Assembly (NCBI GenBank): GCA_003247835.1
Contig: QJYB01000030.1
Location: forward strand, 1-34,962
DNA: 34,962 bases
Origin: Gammaproteobacteria bacterium
GTDB taxonomy: Bacteria > Pseudomonadota > Gammaproteobacteria > Pseudomonadales > Azotimanducaceae
Reading direction: 5' to 3'
Shown here one piece after another: positions 14,344-22,309 of this stretch (positions within the stretch are counted from its first letter, which is position 1; each line of letters begins with the position of its first letter). The notes below the pieces were generated by a model that searched no databases, was not told the DNA's origin, and was given only the letters and a program-made list of their open reading frames with translations. A program made the translations under genes and the position numbers.

Positions 14344-15758
14344 CAGATCTTGCACTCCACGTGTCCGGTCAGCACTTCCGAGCCTCCCGCGGTGGAGTTG
14401 AAGAAATCGACGCGGGCGAAGATGCCGGAACGATGGACCAGGGTGAGGCCCAGATAGCAGTTCTCCGTGCCGTGCTTGCCGAACAGCGAGCGGAACGGGA
14501 AGTCCACCATGGCTTCCATGTAGTTCAGCCAGTGACTCGTCTGCTCGCCGCTGCGGCTCTGCTTGTACACTTCCACCGCCGGTACCCGTTCAGTGTAAGA
14601 GATGCCAAGACCGAAGCCGAAGCGGAACACCTCCCGGTCGGTCCAGGGCGAATAACCCGAGCCGATGGCCATGACATAGGCCACGTACTCGTTGAAGTCC
14701 TTCTGAAAGTCATTCTCCAACCGGCGGTTGATGGAGAAACGGCCCCAGATATCGCCGCGCTTGCCATCCTTCAGCAGGCGTCCCAGCGTGAATCCAACCA
14801 GGTAGGTATCGATGGTGTTGTGCTGCTTGAAGTTTCCGAGCAGCACCTGGGAGAACGTGTCCTGCACCGTGTATCCCGCATTCACCCGCCAGCTCCAGAG
14901 CCTGGTGTTGGGCTTCTGCGTCTTCACATTCTTGGCGTTGCCGAGGGTCCAGGTGATGCCCGTGTAGGCCGACCACAGGCCGTCCTTGTCCACGGTGGGG
15001 CTGTCGGAGATGGTTTTGTCGAGTCCTTCATAGGATCCGTTGGCAAACAGGTACCAGTTTTCCAGCCAGTGGTAGTACACGTTCAGCCCGGCCTGCCAGT
15101 TGTAGGCGCTGGTCGGGCTGTAGGCAGGCCGGTCGAGGGTCGCCTCGTCCGGACGCACACCGTAGTAGTAGTCGGTCAGGTTCTGGCTCTGCCAGATCAC
15201 CCCCACGGAAGGGGTCACCGTCCACCTGCCCCGCTGCCAGGGGAAGAGGTAGTTGAGCTCCAGTTCCTGCCCCTGGTGACGGTCGAGCAGGTCGGTCACG
15301 GCCCGGAAGCTGATCTCTCCCCAGCCGCCTTTCAGCGAGGCGTCGAAGCCGACGTCCACCGTCTGCTGGCGCTCGTCCATGCCGTTGAGAAACTCGCTGG
15401 CCTCGGGCTGCAGCCGGTCGAACCGATAGGCGAAGACCAGGTCGAGATTGAACGGCTTCGGTTTGAAGAGGTGGATGCCGGCTTCCGTGCCGTGGGCGAA
15501 GAGGTAGTCACCCTCGTAGAGGTAGAGGGGCACCAGATCGTAGCGGTAGTCGCTGTAAACGCTGCCGATGTCGTCGACGCCCACGTAGGGGCTCTGGCCG
15601 AACCGGGCCGCATAGCCGATACCCACGGAACCCGATTCGGTGTAGTGAAAGGGCGACTCGGTGAGCAACCAGTCGGCACGCGCAGCCGACGAGGCGAAGA
15701 TCAGGAATACGAGCCAGACGACGAGCGCGCCGCGGCCGTGACCGGTCAGCGAGTGAAT
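14343..15758 (-). CDS. MipA/OmpV-family outer-membrane protein with extra C-terminal domain; non-AUG start
   Basis: About 471 residues if translation starts at ATT (15758), preceded by AAGGAG at 8-nt spacing; CTG at 15749 is an alternative. No ATG, GTG or TTG occurs in this open frame until TTG at 15668, which lies after a perfect signal peptide (LVVWLVFLIFASSAARA, then DWLLTE). Residues up to about 270 match MipA/OmpV: GSVGIGYAARFGQSPYVG, LDLVFAYRFDRLQPEASEFL and PTSAYNWQAGLNVYYHW. The remaining 200 residues (LWSWRVNAGYTVQDTFSQ, WLNYMEAMVDFPFRSLFG, LTLVHRSGIF) are an extra beta-rich region not in the usual 250-residue MipA. Probably an outer-membrane barrel. Coupled to the SYLF lipoprotein by TGATG overlap. 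Confidence 0.85.
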   Translation of the reverse strand: MHSLTGHGRGALVVWLVFLIFASSAARADWLLTESPFHYTESGSVGIGYAARFGQSPYVGVDDIGSVYSDYRYDLVPLYLYEGDYLFAHGTEAGIHLFKPKPFNLDLVFAYRFDRLQPEASEFLNGMDERQQTVDVGFDASLKGGWGEISFRAVTDLLDRHQGQELELNYLFPWQRGRWTVTPSVGVIWQSQNLTDYYYGVRPDEATLDRPAYSPTSAYNWQAGLNVYYHWLENWYLFANGSYEGLDKTISDSPTVDKDGLWSAYTGITWTLGNAKNVKTQKPNTRLWSWRVNAGYTVQDTFSQVLLGNFKQHNTIDTYLVGFTLGRLLKDGKRGDIWGRFSINRRLENDFQKDFNEYVAYVMAIGSGYSPWTDREVFRFGFGLGISYTERVPAVEVYKQSRSGEQTSHWLNYMEAMVDFPFRSLFGKHGTENCYLGLTLVHRSGIFARVDFFNSTAGGSEVLTGHVECKI

Positions 15759-15805
15759 CCTCGAGTCTCCTTCAACCTGTGAGCTGGTTTCCCTGTTCTC
15801 CGCCC

Positions 15806-15847
15806 GGCGCTTCTCCGGCGCCAGGGGCGCTCCGACGTGGCGGAGCG
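15806..15847. terminator. Two adjacent GC-rich hairpins between the SGNH and MipA genes
   Basis: CGCTCCG-ACGTGG-CGGAGCG (15828-15847) is a perfect 7-bp stem, and GGCGC-TTCTCCG-GCGCC (15806-15822) a perfect 5-bp stem. They lie in the 120-bp gap after the SGNH hydrolase stop and before the MipA ribosome binding site. No T-run follows either, so a rho-independent terminator is uncertain. They may instead attenuate or stabilise the mRNA. This gap holds no other recognisable feature. Confidence 0.35.
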
Positions 15848-15878
15848 GTCGGGATCATACTGTGTCGGGCGTCTGCTG

Positions 15879-16934
15879 TCAGGGTGCCGGAAGCGCCAGT
15901 GCGTCTGCGAGGGCGGCGGCCGCCGTGCGGTGACCTTCGGGATTCAGGTGTCCTACCGCGCCGCTGTCACGCACCACGTAATAGCGTTTCGCGACCTCGC
16001 CCGGCGGTGTCCGGGACAGGAAAACGGCGCCGAGATCGAGCACCGGCAGCGCGAGCTCACGGTATACGGCCAGCAGATGGTCGTTCATGGCCGTCTCGAA
16101 CGGGTCCGGATCGGCGAAGGACTCGCCACGGGGTATGTGCAGTATGAGCAGACGGGCGTCCGCGGGTACGGCTGCGGCCAGGGACTCGAGCACGTACCGG
16201 GCAATCCTGTCTCCTTCGGCAAAAAATTCGTCGGTGGTGTCGAACAGGGCGGCCAGTCGGTAGCGGAGGAATTCGAAAGCCCGGGACCGTCCGTCGAGGG
16301 TGCGGGCGATCCGGGCCAGCGACTCCGCGGGGCTGGGCACCGGCTCACCGGTGAGCGTCATGCTGCCGTCGTGTGCTACGAACAGGGGCTTGGCGGCGGC
16401 CGTGAAGGCGACGGTGGCCCGTTCGTAGTCCGAGACATAGATGCCGAAGATGACGATGTCCGGATCGAGGGGAGCGCCGTAGCGCTGGTACTTGAGCAGG
16501 CTCTGGTCGATGCCGTAGCCGGGAACCCCCAGGTTCAGCACTTCGAGACCGTTGTCTGCGTGATCCAGCAGCGCGACGAAGTTCTCTTCCGGCCCTACCT
16601 CGTTGCCGTAGACGAACGAATCGCCCATGGCGACGGCACGATCCCCCGACTTCGCCGGAACGGGGTCCAGCCCACGCGCCCGGCTGACCCCGTAGCTGGC
16701 GTCCCAGCCCAGCCAGGGATCGTGGCTGCCCAGCGACTCCGGTGGGCGGTCACGATTGCTGACATAGAAGCGGAGCTCGTTCCGCCACTGATTGAGGGCC
16801 GGCTTGGTCGGGTCGTTGGGCAGCAGCTGGTCTTCATCCAGCAGCAGCCGGAAGCCGACTTCCAGCAGCACCAGCATGAGTACGGAGGAGATCGTCAGAA
16901 GCAGCAGGTTGCTCCCGACCCGCCGGGCCGTCAT
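15879..16934 (-). CDS. Membrane-anchored SGNH/GDSL-like hydrolase
   Basis: A 351-residue protein with one N-terminal membrane anchor (NLLLLTISSVLMLVLLEVGFRLLL). The SGNH nucleophile block is VAMGDSFVYGNEV with Ser106. Block II glycine is in NLGVPGYGIDQSLLKYQRYG. The block III Gly-x-Asn-Asp is replaced by FGIYVSDYE, and the C-terminal block is DSGAVGHLNPEGHR with His329. Such anchored SGNH proteins act on cell-envelope glycans or lipids, often as O-acetyl esterases or acetyltransferases. It overlaps the preceding acyl-CoA synthetase gene by 4 nt (ATGA), so the two are translated together. Family call good; substrate unknown, and the missing block III Asn makes the activity less certain. Confidence 0.82.
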   Translation of the reverse strand: MTARRVGSNLLLLTISSVLMLVLLEVGFRLLLDEDQLLPNDPTKPALNQWRNELRFYVSNRDRPPESLGSHDPWLGWDASYGVSRARGLDPVPAKSGDRAVAMGDSFVYGNEVGPEENFVALLDHADNGLEVLNLGVPGYGIDQSLLKYQRYGAPLDPDIVIFGIYVSDYERATVAFTAAAKPLFVAHDGSMTLTGEPVPSPAESLARIARTLDGRSRAFEFLRYRLAALFDTTDEFFAEGDRIARYVLESLAAAVPADARLLILHIPRGESFADPDPFETAMNDHLLAVYRELALPVLDLGAVFLSRTPPGEVAKRYYVVRDSGAVGHLNPEGHRTAAAALADALALPAP

Positions 16935-18466
16935 CGTGCCCAGTACTGATCGCGCAGCATGCGCTTGTAGAGCTTACCCGTGGGCAGCCTGGGCAGCTCC
17001 GCCATGAAGTCGATGGAGCGCGGAATCTTGTAGGCTGCCAGGTGTTCCCGGGCGAATCGGCCGAGCTCCTCGGCCAGCGCGTCGTCTGCCGCCACCCCGG
17101 CTGCCGGCTGCACCACGGCTTTGACCTCCTCGCCGAACTCCGCGTTCGGGATGCCGAACACGGCGACGTCGGCAACCTTGTCGTGCAGGATGAGTGCGTC
17201 CTCGATCTCGCGCGGGTAGATGTTGACCCCGCCGGAGATGATCATGAACGCCTTGCGGTCGGTCAGGTAGAGATAGCCTTCGTCGTCGAGATAGCCCACA
17301 TCACCGAGTGCGGTCCAGTTGGCGTGCTCGGGATGAGCGGACTCCGCCGTTTTTTCCGGCGCGTTGTGGTAGACGAAGGGACGTTCGGGTTGCTCGAAGT
17401 AGATGAGCCCGGACTCTCCCGTGGGCAGCTCCGCGCCCGTCTCGTCGCAGATATGGATGATGCCACTGCGGGCGCGGCCAACGGAGCCGGGATGTGCCAG
17501 CCACTCCTCCGGTGAGATGACCGTGGACCCGTTGCGCTCCGTGCCCGCGTAGTACTCCCAGAGGATCGGTCCCCACCAATCCATCATCTGTTTCTTGATC
17601 TCCACCGGGCAGGGAGCGGCGGCATGAATGGCGCAGCGGTGACTGGAGAGGTCGTAGCCGCCGCGGATGGTTTCCGGCAGCTTCAACATGCGCACGAACA
17701 TGGTCGGTACCCACTGGCTGTGGGTGATCCGCCAGTGCTCGATGTGGGCGAGAGATGCCTCGGCGTCGAACTTCTCCATCATCACCACGGTGCCACCCAA
17801 GGCCAGTGTGCGCATGCAGTAACCGAACGGTGCGGCGTGGTACAGGGGGGCAGGAGAGAGGTAGACGGAGTGCTCATCGAATCCGTAAGGGCTCGTTTTG
17901 TCGAGTCCGGGAATGCCTTCCGTCACGCTGCGGCCGGTCAGTGGCCGTTTGATGCCCTTTGGCCTGCCCGTGGTGCCGGAGCTGTAGAGCATGGAATCGC
18001 CCATGAGCTCTTCGCCCACCGGTTCGGCGGGTGCTGCCGCCACCGCGGCCTCGAAATCCGTCCAGCCTGGTGAATCCCCGGGGCTCAGAAAACGGTGCGT
18101 GCAGCCAGGGACGAGGGCGCCCAGCCGCTCCGGATCGGTGACGGCACCGGAGGCGATCAGTGCCGTGGATCCGGAATCCTCGACGATGTATGCCGCCTCC
18201 TCCACGGTGAGATAACGGTTGATACAGGTGATGTAGAGGCCCGAACGGAATGCGGCCCAGGCGATGGCCAGATAGTCGAGGCGGTTTTCCATGAGCAGCG
18301 ACAGATGATCGCCGACGCCGAGACCGGAGCGGTGCATCAGCTGCGCGATTCGGTTGGAGCGATCGTTGAGCTCGGACCAGCTGACCGTCTCGCCGGTGGC
18401 TGCGTGGATGAGGGCGGGCGAGTCCCCCTTGATCGCGGCCCAGTGTCCCGGATACATGCTGCGCAT
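16931..18466 (-). CDS. Acyl-CoA synthetase (AMP-binding, ANL superfamily)
   Basis: A 511-residue adenylate-forming ligase that activates a carboxylic acid to its CoA thioester with ATP. The P-loop-like A3 motif is MLYSSGTTGRPKG (159-171). A5 is YYAGTERNG, A7/A8 is YLYLTDRKAFMIISGGVNIYPREIE, and the A10 lysine is Lys498 in PTGKLYKR. Length and motifs suit medium- or long-chain acyl-CoA ligases. A second ATG at 18457, with AGGA at 8-nt spacing, may be the true start, shortening it by three residues. It diverges from the CoA-transferase operon and probably feeds acyl-CoA into it. It overlaps the downstream SGNH hydrolase gene by 4 nt. Confidence 0.93.
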   Translation of the reverse strand: MRSMYPGHWAAIKGDSPALIHAATGETVSWSELNDRSNRIAQLMHRSGLGVGDHLSLLMENRLDYLAIAWAAFRSGLYITCINRYLTVEEAAYIVEDSGSTALIASGAVTDPERLGALVPGCTHRFLSPGDSPGWTDFEAAVAAAPAEPVGEELMGDSMLYSSGTTGRPKGIKRPLTGRSVTEGIPGLDKTSPYGFDEHSVYLSPAPLYHAAPFGYCMRTLALGGTVVMMEKFDAEASLAHIEHWRITHSQWVPTMFVRMLKLPETIRGGYDLSSHRCAIHAAAPCPVEIKKQMMDWWGPILWEYYAGTERNGSTVISPEEWLAHPGSVGRARSGIIHICDETGAELPTGESGLIYFEQPERPFVYHNAPEKTAESAHPEHANWTALGDVGYLDDEGYLYLTDRKAFMIISGGVNIYPREIEDALILHDKVADVAVFGIPNAEFGEEVKAVVQPAAGVAADDALAEELGRFAREHLAAYKIPRSIDFMAELPRLPTGKLYKRMLRDQYWAR

Positions 18467-18543
18467 CCTAATCGCAGAAGGGCCTAACGCCCAGTGGCTT
18501 CATGACGGCGCGGCTTGCGCTCCCGATGACGAGCGGTCACAGT

Positions 18544-18564
18544 CCCAGCTTTGCTGGGGGAGGG
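18544..18564 (+). promoter_or_regulatory. Hairpin abutting the ribosome binding site of the CoA-transferase gene
   Basis: CCCAGC-TTT-GCTGGG (18544-18558) is a perfect 6-bp stem with a 3-nt loop. Its 3' arm runs straight into the strong ribosome binding site GGAGGG (18559-18564), which lies 5 nt before the ATG at 18570. Folding could affect ribosome access. A second short stem, GGGC-CTAAC-GCCC, lies about 55 bp upstream. The promoter itself was not recognised. Confidence 0.4.
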
Positions 18565-18569
18565 CGAAG

Positions 18570-19793
18570 ATGAGCGCAGGCGCAGCAGGCAGAGCCACCG
18601 GGCCGCTCAAGGACGTCACGGTCATCGACTGCACCATGGCGCTGGCCGGGCCTTTCGGTACCGGTTTGCTCGCTGACCTCGGCGCGAACGTGATCAAGGT
18701 GGAGCCGCCCCGCGGGGATACCTCGCGCAGCGTCCCGCCCCTGCCACCGGACTATGCGAATCCCGGTACCGGCGAGTCCGAGTGCGACTTCGGCGGCTAC
18801 TTCGCGAGCATCAACCGCAACAAGCGCAGCATCGTGCTGGATCTGAAGGAGCCGGAGGACCGGGAAACGCTGCTGACGCTCTGCGAGTCGGCGGACGCGC
18901 TGGTGGAGAACATGCGCGTCGGCGTGATGGACCGGCTGGGCCTCGGCTACGAGGACGTGAGCAGCCGCAATCCAGCCATCGTCTACGGCTGCATCCGGGG
19001 CTTCGGCGATCCCCGCACGGGCGAGAGCCCTTACGCCCACTGGCCGGCCTACGACATCGTCGCCCAGAGCATGGGCGGCATGACTCACATCACCGGTCCT
19101 GCCTCAGCAAACGGCTATCCGAGCGGCGTCAGCGTCGGCGACATCTATCCGGGTACGCTCCTCGCCCTCGGCGTGGTGAGCGCCGTGCACCATGCGCGGC
19201 AGACCGGGCAGGGCCAGTTCATGGATATCGGTATGTACGATGCGGTGGCCTATCTCGCAGAAACGGTGATCGCCAACTACGGCTACACCGGTACCAGCCT
19301 CGGCCCACGGGGCGAGCACCATCCCAACCTGTGTCCGTTCGGCGTGTTTCCAGCCAGGGACGGCGCCGTCTCCATCGCGGCACCCGGGCCGGGTCACTGG
19401 CAGGCGCTCTGTGAGGCGATGGGACGGGAGGATCTCGTCACCGATGCCCGCACCAAGAATACCTACCTGCGGCGTCAGAATCAGACGATGGTGCTCGATG
19501 TGATCTCGAGCTGGACCGGAGAACGTACCCGGGCGGAGATCATGAGCGTCCTCGGCGGCCGCGTACCCTGCGGTCCGGTCAACACGGCGGCGGACATCTT
19601 TGCCGATCCCCATGCCGAGGCGCGCGGCATGATCACCCGGTTCGAGCTGCCCGGTGACAACCCACCGGTGGCCATCGTCGCCAATCCCATCCGTTACACG
19701 GAGACCCCCACGGGCTTCTACCGGCGGGCACCGCGTCTGGGTGAGCATGGCGACGAGATCCGCCGGGAGTTCGGGCTGAGCGGCGGGGACTGA
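18570..19793 (+). CDS. CaiB/BaiF-type (class III) CoA-transferase
   Basis: A 407-residue protein from the ATG at 18570, chosen for the strong GGAGGG ribosome binding site and because the family N-terminus begins here (GPLKDVTVIDCTMALAGPFG). The conserved GANVIKVEPPRGD (38-50), NRNKRSIVLDLK (82-93) and LVENMRVGVMDRLGLGY are present. By alignment with formyl-CoA transferase Asp169, the catalytic aspartate is Asp191 in SVGDIYPG. Class III enzymes move CoA between carboxylic acids via an aspartyl-CoA intermediate. It leads an operon with an SDR, two MaoC-type proteins, a crotonase and FolE, and diverges from an acyl-CoA ligase. The specific acid is unknown. Confidence 0.93.
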   Translation: MSAGAAGRATGPLKDVTVIDCTMALAGPFGTGLLADLGANVIKVEPPRGDTSRSVPPLPPDYANPGTGESECDFGGYFASINRNKRSIVLDLKEPEDRETLLTLCESADALVENMRVGVMDRLGLGYEDVSSRNPAIVYGCIRGFGDPRTGESPYAHWPAYDIVAQSMGGMTHITGPASANGYPSGVSVGDIYPGTLLALGVVSAVHHARQTGQGQFMDIGMYDAVAYLAETVIANYGYTGTSLGPRGEHHPNLCPFGVFPARDGAVSIAAPGPGHWQALCEAMGREDLVTDARTKNTYLRRQNQTMVLDVISSWTGERTRAEIMSVLGGRVPCGPVNTAADIFADPHAEARGMITRFELPGDNPPVAIVANPIRYTETPTGFYRRAPRLGEHGDEIRREFGLSGGD

Positions 19794-19835
19794 GCCGGTC
19801 CGGGAAAGACGGAAGCAACCTGAGGGGGATTAGAC

Positions 19836-20600
19836 ATGGGCCGATTCGATGGCAGACGGATTGTGGTGACCGGCGCCGGGTCCGGATTCGGTGAGGCCAC
19901 GGCCAGGCGCTTCGCCGAAGAAGGCGCTCGCGTGCTGGTGGCCGACCTGGACGACGAACGGGCCCGTCGCGTGGCGGGCGGGATCGAGTCGGCCGGCGGC
20001 GTGGCGGAGCCGTTCACCGTCAACGTGGCGGAAGAGGACCAGGTTGCCGCCATGATCCAGCGGAGTGTGAATCTCTGGGACGGAGTGGACGTGCTGGTGA
20101 ACAACGCCGGTTACTCCCACCGCCAGAAGCTGCTCTGGAAGCTGACCGTGGAGGAATTCGATGCCGTGTTTGCCGTCAACGTGCGGGGTGTGTTCCTCGG
20201 CTGCAAGCACGTGATTCCGGTGATGATGGCGGCGGGCGGCGGGGTCATCGTCAATATCGCCTCCATCGGCGCCGTGGCACCACGGCCCGGCGTGACACCC
20301 TACAACGGCACCAAGGGTGCGGTGCTGACCATGACCAAGGGGCTCGCCCTGGAGACGGCACGCCATAACATCCGGGTCAACGCGGTGAATCCGGTGGCGG
20401 CGGCCACCGGGTTCATGAAGACGGCGACCGGCCAGGACGAGCTTTCGGCGGAACTCGAGGCGAACCTGATCGCCAGCATTCCGCGCGGCAGGCTCGCCAC
20501 CCCTGCCGACGTGGCAGCGGCGGTGACGTTCCTGGCCTCGGACGACGCGGATTTCATCACCGGCACGGCGCTGAACGTGGACGGCGGTCGGAGCGTGTAG
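19836..20600 (+). CDS. Short-chain dehydrogenase/reductase (3-hydroxyacyl-type)
   Basis: A 254-residue classical SDR with Rossmann motif TGAGSGFG (12-19), NNAG (89-92), Ser143 in NIASIGAV, and the catalytic YNGTK pair Tyr156/Lys160. Asp37 after the second strand (VLVADLDD) favours NAD(H) over NADP(H). TGTALNVDGGRSV at the C-terminus is typical of the FabG-like branch. Strong ribosome binding site GAGGGGG. Its position between a CoA-transferase and MaoC hydratases suggests it oxidises a 3-hydroxyacyl-CoA or reduces the corresponding ketone. The reaction direction and substrate are inferred from context only. Confidence 0.92.
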   Translation: MGRFDGRRIVVTGAGSGFGEATARRFAEEGARVLVADLDDERARRVAGGIESAGGVAEPFTVNVAEEDQVAAMIQRSVNLWDGVDVLVNNAGYSHRQKLLWKLTVEEFDAVFAVNVRGVFLGCKHVIPVMMAAGGGVIVNIASIGAVAPRPGVTPYNGTKGAVLTMTKGLALETARHNIRVNAVNPVAAATGFMKTATGQDELSAELEANLIASIPRGRLATPADVAAAVTFLASDDADFITGTALNVDGGRSV

Positions 20601-20631
20601 GATAGTCGGATCAGGATGTTGGGAGCATACC

Positions 20632-21075
20632 GTGCAGGCGGATATCGAAGAGATGAAATCGAAATACCTGAACCTGGAGTTCGACAGGAAGGATTTCGTG
20701 CTGGACCCGGAGAGAGTTGTCACGGTGGCGAGGATGTCCGGGGAGATCCTGCCGCAGTTCTGCGATACGGGTCATCCGGACTTTCAGGCATCACCAGCAT
20801 TCATCGCCAGCCTCTCCGCCGGGCGGCACCTGCCCATCGATTTCCCGAAGCTCGGCGGCATTCCCATGGACGGCGGCAAGGCCGTCACCTGCCTCAGGCC
20901 CGTGCGAACGGGCGAGCCGCTGACCGGACGGACGCACCTGCACGACATCTACGACAAATCCGGGCGTTCCGGGCGCATGATCTTTCTGGTCTCACGCATG
21001 GAGATCTTCGATTCCAGGGGCGAGCAGGTGGCGATCAGCGACTCGCGCATGGTGGTCAGGGAGCGCTCGTCATGA
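20632..21075 (+). CDS. MaoC N-terminal-type (FAS1-like) dehydratase subunit
   Basis: A 147-residue single hot-dog protein starting with GTG, preceded by TGGGAG. HLPIDFPKLGGIPMDGGKAV, TGEPLTGRTHLHDIYDKSG and RMIFLVSRMEIFDSRGEQVA match the MaoC N-terminal dehydratase domain, which usually lacks the catalytic Asp/His dyad and pairs with a MaoC partner. Its stop overlaps the start of the next hot-dog gene by ATGA, so they are likely to form a heteromeric enoyl-CoA hydratase, like ChsH1/ChsH2 in steroid catabolism. That analogy is inferred from architecture. Confidence 0.85.
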   Translation: MQADIEEMKSKYLNLEFDRKDFVLDPERVVTVARMSGEILPQFCDTGHPDFQASPAFIASLSAGRHLPIDFPKLGGIPMDGGKAVTCLRPVRTGEPLTGRTHLHDIYDKSGRSGRMIFLVSRMEIFDSRGEQVAISDSRMVVRERSS

Positions 21076-21491
21076 CCGTATCGACCATTGCCGACGTTGA
21101 GTTCGGTGCCGAGCTCGAACCCTTCGAGCCGGATACTTCCCTCAACGCCACCAGCACCTTCGCCGACGCGGTGGGCTGGGGTCTGGGCGGCCGCTTCCGG
21201 AACCACGAAGCGGCAAAGAAGGAGGGACTGCCCGGCGCCCTGGTACCCGGCATCATGGCCATGGGCTTTCTGACCAGCATGATCCACCGCTGGTCACCGG
21301 CGGCACGGGTGGAGTATGTGGATACGGTATTCCGCGCACCCATGATTGCCGACGAGCCGCTGACGATCAGCGCCGTGGTCACCGACGTGGACGAGGAGAG
21401 CGGCATGGTGCAGCTCGATCTCACCGTGAAAAACGCAGCCAATGAGACCCGGGTCTTCGGCACGGCCAACGTCCGCCTGCCGACGGCCTGA
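21072..21491 (+). CDS. MaoC-like dehydratase, partner subunit
   Basis: A 139-residue hot-dog protein whose ATG overlaps the stop of the preceding MaoC-N gene. The segment FADAVGWGLGGRFRNHEAAKKEG, then LPGALVPGIMAMGFLTSMI, aligns with the MaoC active-site loop and helix (normally D-x-N-x-x-H-x-D). Here the Asp is not obvious and only the His in RNHEAAKK is kept, so the catalytic dyad may be altered. ISAVVTDVDEESGMVQLDLTVKN forms the family's C-terminal strands. It probably assembles with the product of the overlapping gene. Function as an enoyl-CoA hydratase subunit is likely but unproven. Confidence 0.82.
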   Translation: MTVSTIADVEFGAELEPFEPDTSLNATSTFADAVGWGLGGRFRNHEAAKKEGLPGALVPGIMAMGFLTSMIHRWSPAARVEYVDTVFRAPMIADEPLTISAVVTDVDEESGMVQLDLTVKNAANETRVFGTANVRLPTA

Positions 21492-21507
21492 CCGCAAGGA
21501 AACCGAC

Positions 21508-22308
21508 ATGAGCGATTACGAAACGATCCTGATCGAGAAAGACGGTGCCGTGGACTGGCTGACGCTGAACCGCCCGGAGTCTCTGAATGCCATCAACGTC
21601 ACCATGGTCACGGAACTGCGCGACTACTTCGGCGGGCTCTACGAGGACGACAGCGTGCGTATCGTCGTCATGCGCGGTGCCGGGCGGGCGTTCTGCGCCG
21701 GGCTCGACATCAAGGCCGCCCAGGAGCGCGGCAGCGACAATCCGTTCGGCAGCGGCATGGGCTTTCAGGGATATCTGGCAGAGGTCTACATCCGCATGCG
21801 CCGTTGCCCGCAGCCCATCGTCTCGCTGGTGCAGGGTCCAGCCTGCGGTGGTGGTTTCTCCTTCGTGCTCGCGTCGGACATCCGTATCGCCGGAGAGAGT
21901 GCGCGCATGAACGCGGCCTTCATCCGACTGGGCCTCTCGGCCTGCGACATGGGTTCGAGCTACTTCCTGCCTCGGCTCGTCGGCACGTCCGTGGCCTCGG
22001 AGCTGATGCTCACCGGACGCTTCATCCATGCGGATCGCGCGCTCAGAACCGGCCTGGTATCCGAGGTGGTGCCTGACGCGGAGCTGGCCGACGCGGTCAA
22101 ACCCTACCTGCACGAGATGCTCACCACGTCGCCCATGGGTCTGCGGCTCACCAAGGAAGGGCTGAACCTCGCCATCGACGCCAACGGTCTGGAAGCAGCC
22201 ATGGCCATCGAGAACCGCAATCAGCTGATGTGTTCCGCCACCGAGGACGTCAGGGAAGGCATGCGTGCTTTCATCGAGAAGCGGGATCCGGTCTACCAGG
22301 GAAGATGA
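21508..22308 (+). CDS. Enoyl-CoA hydratase/isomerase family protein (crotonase fold)
   Basis: A 266-residue crotonase-fold protein. The ATG at 21508 follows CAAGGAAACCGAC and begins [15 protein letters not shown]. Oxyanion loops are [13 protein letters not shown] (59-71) and [17 protein letters not shown] (109-125). The position of rat Glu144 is Ser118, and the Glu164 position is also not acidic; Asp147 in [16 protein letters not shown] is placed as in PaaG-type isomerases. It is the fifth gene of the CoA-transferase operon and precedes folE by 1 nt. It resembles the crotonase at 454-1248, sharing the MxxYETILxE opening, so they may be paralogues. An isomerase or hydratase in ring or branched-chain degradation is plausible. 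Confidence 0.9.
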   Translation: MSDYETILIEKDGAVDWLTLNRPESLNAINVTMVTELRDYFGGLYEDDSVRIVVMRGAGRAFCAGLDIKAAQERGSDNPFGSGMGFQGYLAEVYIRMRRCPQPIVSLVQGPACGGGFSFVLASDIRIAGESARMNAAFIRLGLSACDMGSSYFLPRLVGTSVASELMLTGRFIHADRALRTGLVSEVVPDAELADAVKPYLHEMLTTSPMGLRLTKEGLNLAIDANGLEAAMAIENRNQLMCSATEDVREGMRAFIEKRDPVYQGR

Positions 22309-22309
22309 C

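Noticed and set aside
14361..15782. A 473-codon plus-strand frame opposite the MipA/OmpV gene
   Set aside because: Composition is Val/Gly/His/Arg-rich without domain motifs or a signal peptide, while the minus strand encodes a coherent MipA/OmpV protein.
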